Part shown: piece after piece, positions 59,500-61,405 of the stretch
How positions within the stretch are numbered: the first letter of the stretch is position 1
How the letters are laid out: every line of letters begins with the position of its first letter
DNA from: an uncultured Ruminococcus sp.
GTDB taxonomy: Bacteria; Bacillota; Clostridia; Oscillospirales; Ruminococcaceae
NCBI GenBank assembly: GCA_900543105.1
Contig: UQQA01000003.1
Location: 1-61,405, forward strand
Direction: 5' to 3'
Length of the DNA stretch: 61,405 nt
The notes under the pieces: model-generated
The model's input: only the letters and a program-made list of their open reading frames with translations
Databases searched by the model: none
Told to the model about the DNA's origin: nothing
Translations under genes and position numbers: made by a program

Positions 59500-59840
59500 T
59501 AATTCTGCAAGAATTTCGCTTTGTTCAAATGGTGGTGGGTGTCCAATGTCACAGGTCAGTTTGACTTTTAGCAGAAAGCTCTGTTGTAACAGCGTAATCA
59601 CTAATACTAAACACCAATAAAATACAGGAAAAAATCTGCGTCGAAATCCTACATATTCGAGATTGTCGGCTTGATTTTTTCCAAATTTTAAATGGTGTTT
59701 AGTATAACAGCTAAAAAATGCGCAATTCACAAGAAAAAGGTAAAACGGACTATGATAAACATAGTTTCGTAAAACCTAAAAATGTGAATTGCGCCATTCT
59801 GTTTTTCTCAAAAATCTGTCCTTGAAGCGAAAAACCACAA
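59500..59840 (+). repeat. Element B, copy 5, interrupted by MITE A
   Basis: A degenerate copy: GGTGTCC, GGTCAGTTTGACC, the palindrome GCGCAATTCAC...GTGAATTGCGCC. The small ORF is broken (early stop). MITE A copy 5 sits in it, within the stretch GTAATCACTAA/TAACAGCTAAAA; copy 1 of element B shows the uninterrupted GTAATCACTAACAAA site at ~8870-8884. Confidence 0.7.
59605..59704 (+). mobile_element. MITE A, copy 5 (100 bp)
   Basis: Perfect ends TACTAAACACC/GGTGTTTAGTA; flanked by TAA at 59602-59604 and 59705-59707. Confidence 0.88.
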
Positions 59841-59886
59841 ACGGAGATATCTTATGTAGAGTAATGAAAAATTACATAATTATAAA

Positions 59887-59915
59887 TTGATTATTAGCGA
59901 AAAATATAGTATAAT
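59887..59915 (+). promoter_or_regulatory. Promoter of the Fst-like toxin mRNA
   Basis: TTGATT (59887-59892), 17 bp, TATAAT (59910-59915). The 5' leader contains CCTATCCG (59934-59941) able to pair with CGGAAAGG (59947-59954), hiding the ribosome site. Confidence 0.75.
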
Positions 59916-59960
59916 TATTTTATGCTGCCGATCCTATCCGTGTAAACGGAAAGGAGGTGT

Positions 59961-60071
59961 ATGGCGTTGGATACAGTACTTATTTCATTTCTTATTTCTG
60001 TTTTGGCAGGTATTGTTGCAAGTTTTATCTATGACATTATCTGCAAATGGCTGAACAGACGAAAGAAGTAA
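59961..60071 (+). CDS. Fst/PepA1-like small membrane toxin
   Basis: 36 residues: MALDTVLISFLISVLAGIVA, then ...CKWLNRRKK. One hydrophobic helix and a Trp-Leu-Asn-Arg-Arg-Lys basic tail, as in Fst and staphylococcal PepA1-type type I toxins. AAGGAGG (59951-59957) is only 3 nt before the ATG; a TTG at 59967 is better spaced and may be the true start. A stem covers the ribosome site. Direct repeats GGATACA (59969) and TTCATTTC (59984) recur downstream in the antisense gene. Expected action: membrane damage when unrepressed. Confidence 0.72.
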   Translation: MALDTVLISFLISVLAGIVASFIYDIICKWLNRRKK

Positions 60072-60093
60072 AAGAAGGCAGCACAGCCAAAAT

Positions 60094-60131
60094 AAAACCC
60101 CCACAGAGTCGCATTCTGTGGGGGTTTTTTG
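60094..60131. terminator. Shared bidirectional terminator of toxin and antitoxin RNAs
   Basis: AAAACCCCCACAGA and TCTGTGGGGGTTTT form a long stem, with T runs on both strands. Confidence 0.9.
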
Positions 60132-60170
60132 GTGTGAAAAACGTGGATACATACTCACTACTTCATTTCA
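60094..60170 (-). ncRNA. RNAII-like antisense antitoxin RNA
   Basis: Predicted transcript of ~75 nt from the 60177 promoter, ending at the shared terminator. Its 5' part is complementary, with short gaps, to the direct repeats at the toxin start: GGATACA (60145-60151) and TTCATTTC (60162-60169) match 59969-59975 and 59984-59991. Also fully complementary to the toxin mRNA at the terminator. This is the pAD1 par (Fst/RNAII) design. Confidence 0.7.
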
Positions 60171-60176
60171 AGATAA

Positions 60177-60205
60177 ATTATAACATATCTTTTTTCCCTT
60201 GTCAA
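60177..60205 (-). promoter_or_regulatory. Promoter of the antitoxin RNA
   Basis: On the minus strand TTGACA (60200-60205), 17 bp, TATAAT (60177-60182): perfect consensus, stronger than the toxin promoter. Confidence 0.88.
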
Positions 60206-60336
60206 GTTTTTTATAAAATAAAAAAACGTCATGACACAAGATAAATCTCCATTAATATTGACTTTCCGCAGATTAAATTCTATAATAAAATAAAAGCTTC
60301 GCTTTGGCGATATCCTGAAAATAAAGGTATTTTAAA

Positions 60337-61275
60337 ATGTCAGATTTCATCTATTCCGATACAAACAAACATTACCACACGCAGAGCTGCTATCTGAAAA
60401 AACGCTTCGGCAGAAAGACCGTCAAGGTTTCGCTCAACGGAAATTTCACCTGCCCGAACCGTGACGGTTCAAAGGGCATCGGAGGCTGTACATTCTGTTC
60501 GGCTTTGGGCAGCGGTGACTTCGGCGGCGACCCGAGCGTTCCCATTGAAGTGCAGTTTGACGAGGTTCGCTCGAAGCTTATCAAAAAATGGGGAGAACCG
60601 CTTTATATTCCGTATTTTCAGGCGAACACTAACACCTACGGCAGTATTGAGAAGCTTCGCTGTTTATTTGAAAAGGCTCTGACTCTGCCGAATGCTGTCG
60701 GTCTTGCCGTTTCGACCCGTCCCGACTGCATTTCCGATGAGGCTGCCGATTATCTCGAAGAACTGTCGAAAAGGACATACCTTGTTGTGGAACTTGGTTT
60801 GCAGACTATCCATGACAAAACAGCCGAGCGTCTGAACCGCTGTCACAGCTATGCCGATTTTCTCCGAGGATATGAGATGCTTGCTTCGCGCGAGATAAAC
60901 GTCTGCGTTCACATTATTGACAGTCTGCCCGATGAGAGCCGTGAAATGATGCTCGAAACTGCAAATGCTGCGGCTTCGCTTCGTCCGCACGCATTAAAAA
61001 TTCACATGCTCCACATAATAAAAGGAACAAAGCTTGCAAAAGAATATGAGAATTCGCCTTTTCCCCTGCTTTCCGCCGAAGAATACGCCTCACTCGTATG
61101 CGACCAAATAGAAATGATGCCGCCCGAAACTATTATCGAGCGCATAACGGGGGACGGTGCGAGGTCCGACCTCATTGCGCCGCGGTGGACGCTTGACAAA
61201 AAGCGCGTTATGAACAGCATCGACCTTGAATTTGCCCGCAGAGGGACATTTCAGGGTGATAAATTTTCACTGTGA
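60337..61275 (+). CDS. TIGR01212-type radical SAM protein (YtqA-like)
   Basis: 312 residues. The iron-sulfur motif is CPNRDGSKGIGGCTFC (Cys ~39, 51, 54, spacing C-x11-C-x2-C as in this family). Further motifs FQANTNTYG, GLAVSTRPDCISDE, ELGLQTIHDKTAERLNRCHSY and HIIDSLPDES. YtqA-like proteins are annotated as radical SAM proteins of unknown function, likely RNA or metabolite modification. After the stop (61276-61405) I see no gene. Confidence 0.88.
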   Translation: MSDFIYSDTNKHYHTQSCYLKKRFGRKTVKVSLNGNFTCPNRDGSKGIGGCTFCSALGSGDFGGDPSVPIEVQFDEVRSKLIKKWGEPLYIPYFQANTNTYGSIEKLRCLFEKALTLPNAVGLAVSTRPDCISDEAADYLEELSKRTYLVVELGLQTIHDKTAERLNRCHSYADFLRGYEMLASREINVCVHIIDSLPDESREMMLETANAAASLRPHALKIHMLHIIKGTKLAKEYENSPFPLLSAEEYASLVCDQIEMMPPETIIERITGDGARSDLIAPRWTLDKKRVMNSIDLEFARRGTFQGDKFSL

Positions 61276-61405
61276 GAGTATATTAACACGAAGAAGTAAA
61301 AATGGCGCAAATGCGTTGTTTTTGAGTGTTTTTCTGCCGTTGATTAGCCTTGCACAACAGCTTGCACAAAAAATTCCGTCACCCATGGACAAAATTCTAC
61401 ACCCG

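Overview
The window looks like the chromosome of a spore-forming, anaerobic Firmicute of the Ruminococcus type (Clostridia, Oscillospiraceae/Ruminococcaceae). The sporulation genes gpr, spoVS and a bofA-like gene, the Clostridia-type housekeeping operon, the AGGAGG ribosome sites and the near-consensus TTGACA/TATAAT promoters all support this. Placement rests on gene content and protein style only; no database search was run.

Layout. 1-2.2 kb: germination protease gpr (minus), rpsT, tRNA-Leu(GAG). 2.4-8.7 kb: two amino-acid ABC transporters, metN-metI-metQ and a cystine/polar amino-acid type system. The first is preceded by a short Met/Cys-rich leader peptide and an intrinsic terminator, the layout of ribosome-mediated attenuation. 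9.3-11.2 kb: bofA-yaaL pair plus three small unknown genes on the minus strand. 11.4-14.4 kb: phosphoesterase, SGNH esterase lipoprotein and GH3 lipoprotein. 15-18 kb: copper module csoR-copA, with a CopZ-like domain fused to CopA and also able to start internally. 18-20 kb: accessory island with an IS110-family 5' remnant and its structured upstream RNA, and an alkyltransferase-like protein. 20.4-20.8 kb: tRNA operon Val-Asp-Phe-Gly. 21-25.3 kb: DUF4830 protein and a ydjI-ydjG-ydjH-like membrane-stress operon. 25.5-29.6 kb: five paralogous secreted proteins with a shared C-terminal anchor (TGNxSAA or NPSTG, hydrophobic stretch, Lys-rich tail). 29.6-32.3 kb: gene-free AT-rich stretch with promoters and a terminator, then metG. 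32.7-36.7 kb: HtrA protease behind a two-component system (CssRS-like). 36.9-44.5 kb: nadB, an MsmX/UgpC-type ATPase, RNA pseudouridine synthase, flavin reductase, several hypotheticals and a HAD phosphatase. 45.5-58.9 kb: core block rnj-gdpP-rplI-dnaB-tilS-hpt-ftsH-recG-ymdB. 59-61.3 kb: spoVS, a small Fst-like toxin locus and a TIGR01212-type radical SAM protein.

The intergenic DNA is unusually rich in small repeated elements. They include: (A) a 98-117 bp palindromic MITE with ends TACTAAACACC/GGTGTTTAGTA and a TAA/TTA target duplication; (B) a ~340 bp multi-hairpin element carrying a recurring small ORF beginning MRNKFRK; (C) a composite element with GACGGG-AA-CCCGTC hairpins; a 172 bp hairpin element at 10.8 kb; and short tandem GTAATGC/GGAATTC repeats that often bracket these cassettes in inverted orientation.

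The strongest candidates for something new are: the Met/Cys leader-peptide attenuator before metNIQ; a chromosomal Fst/RNAII-type type I toxin-antitoxin locus at 59.9-60.2 kb with direct repeats, SD-sequestering stem, shared bidirectional terminator and consensus antisense promoter; an orphan RNAII relative at 14.5 kb whose promoter has been split by a MITE, so that removing the MITE plus one target copy restores exactly a 17-bp spacer; and the IS110 remnant with its possible bridge RNA.
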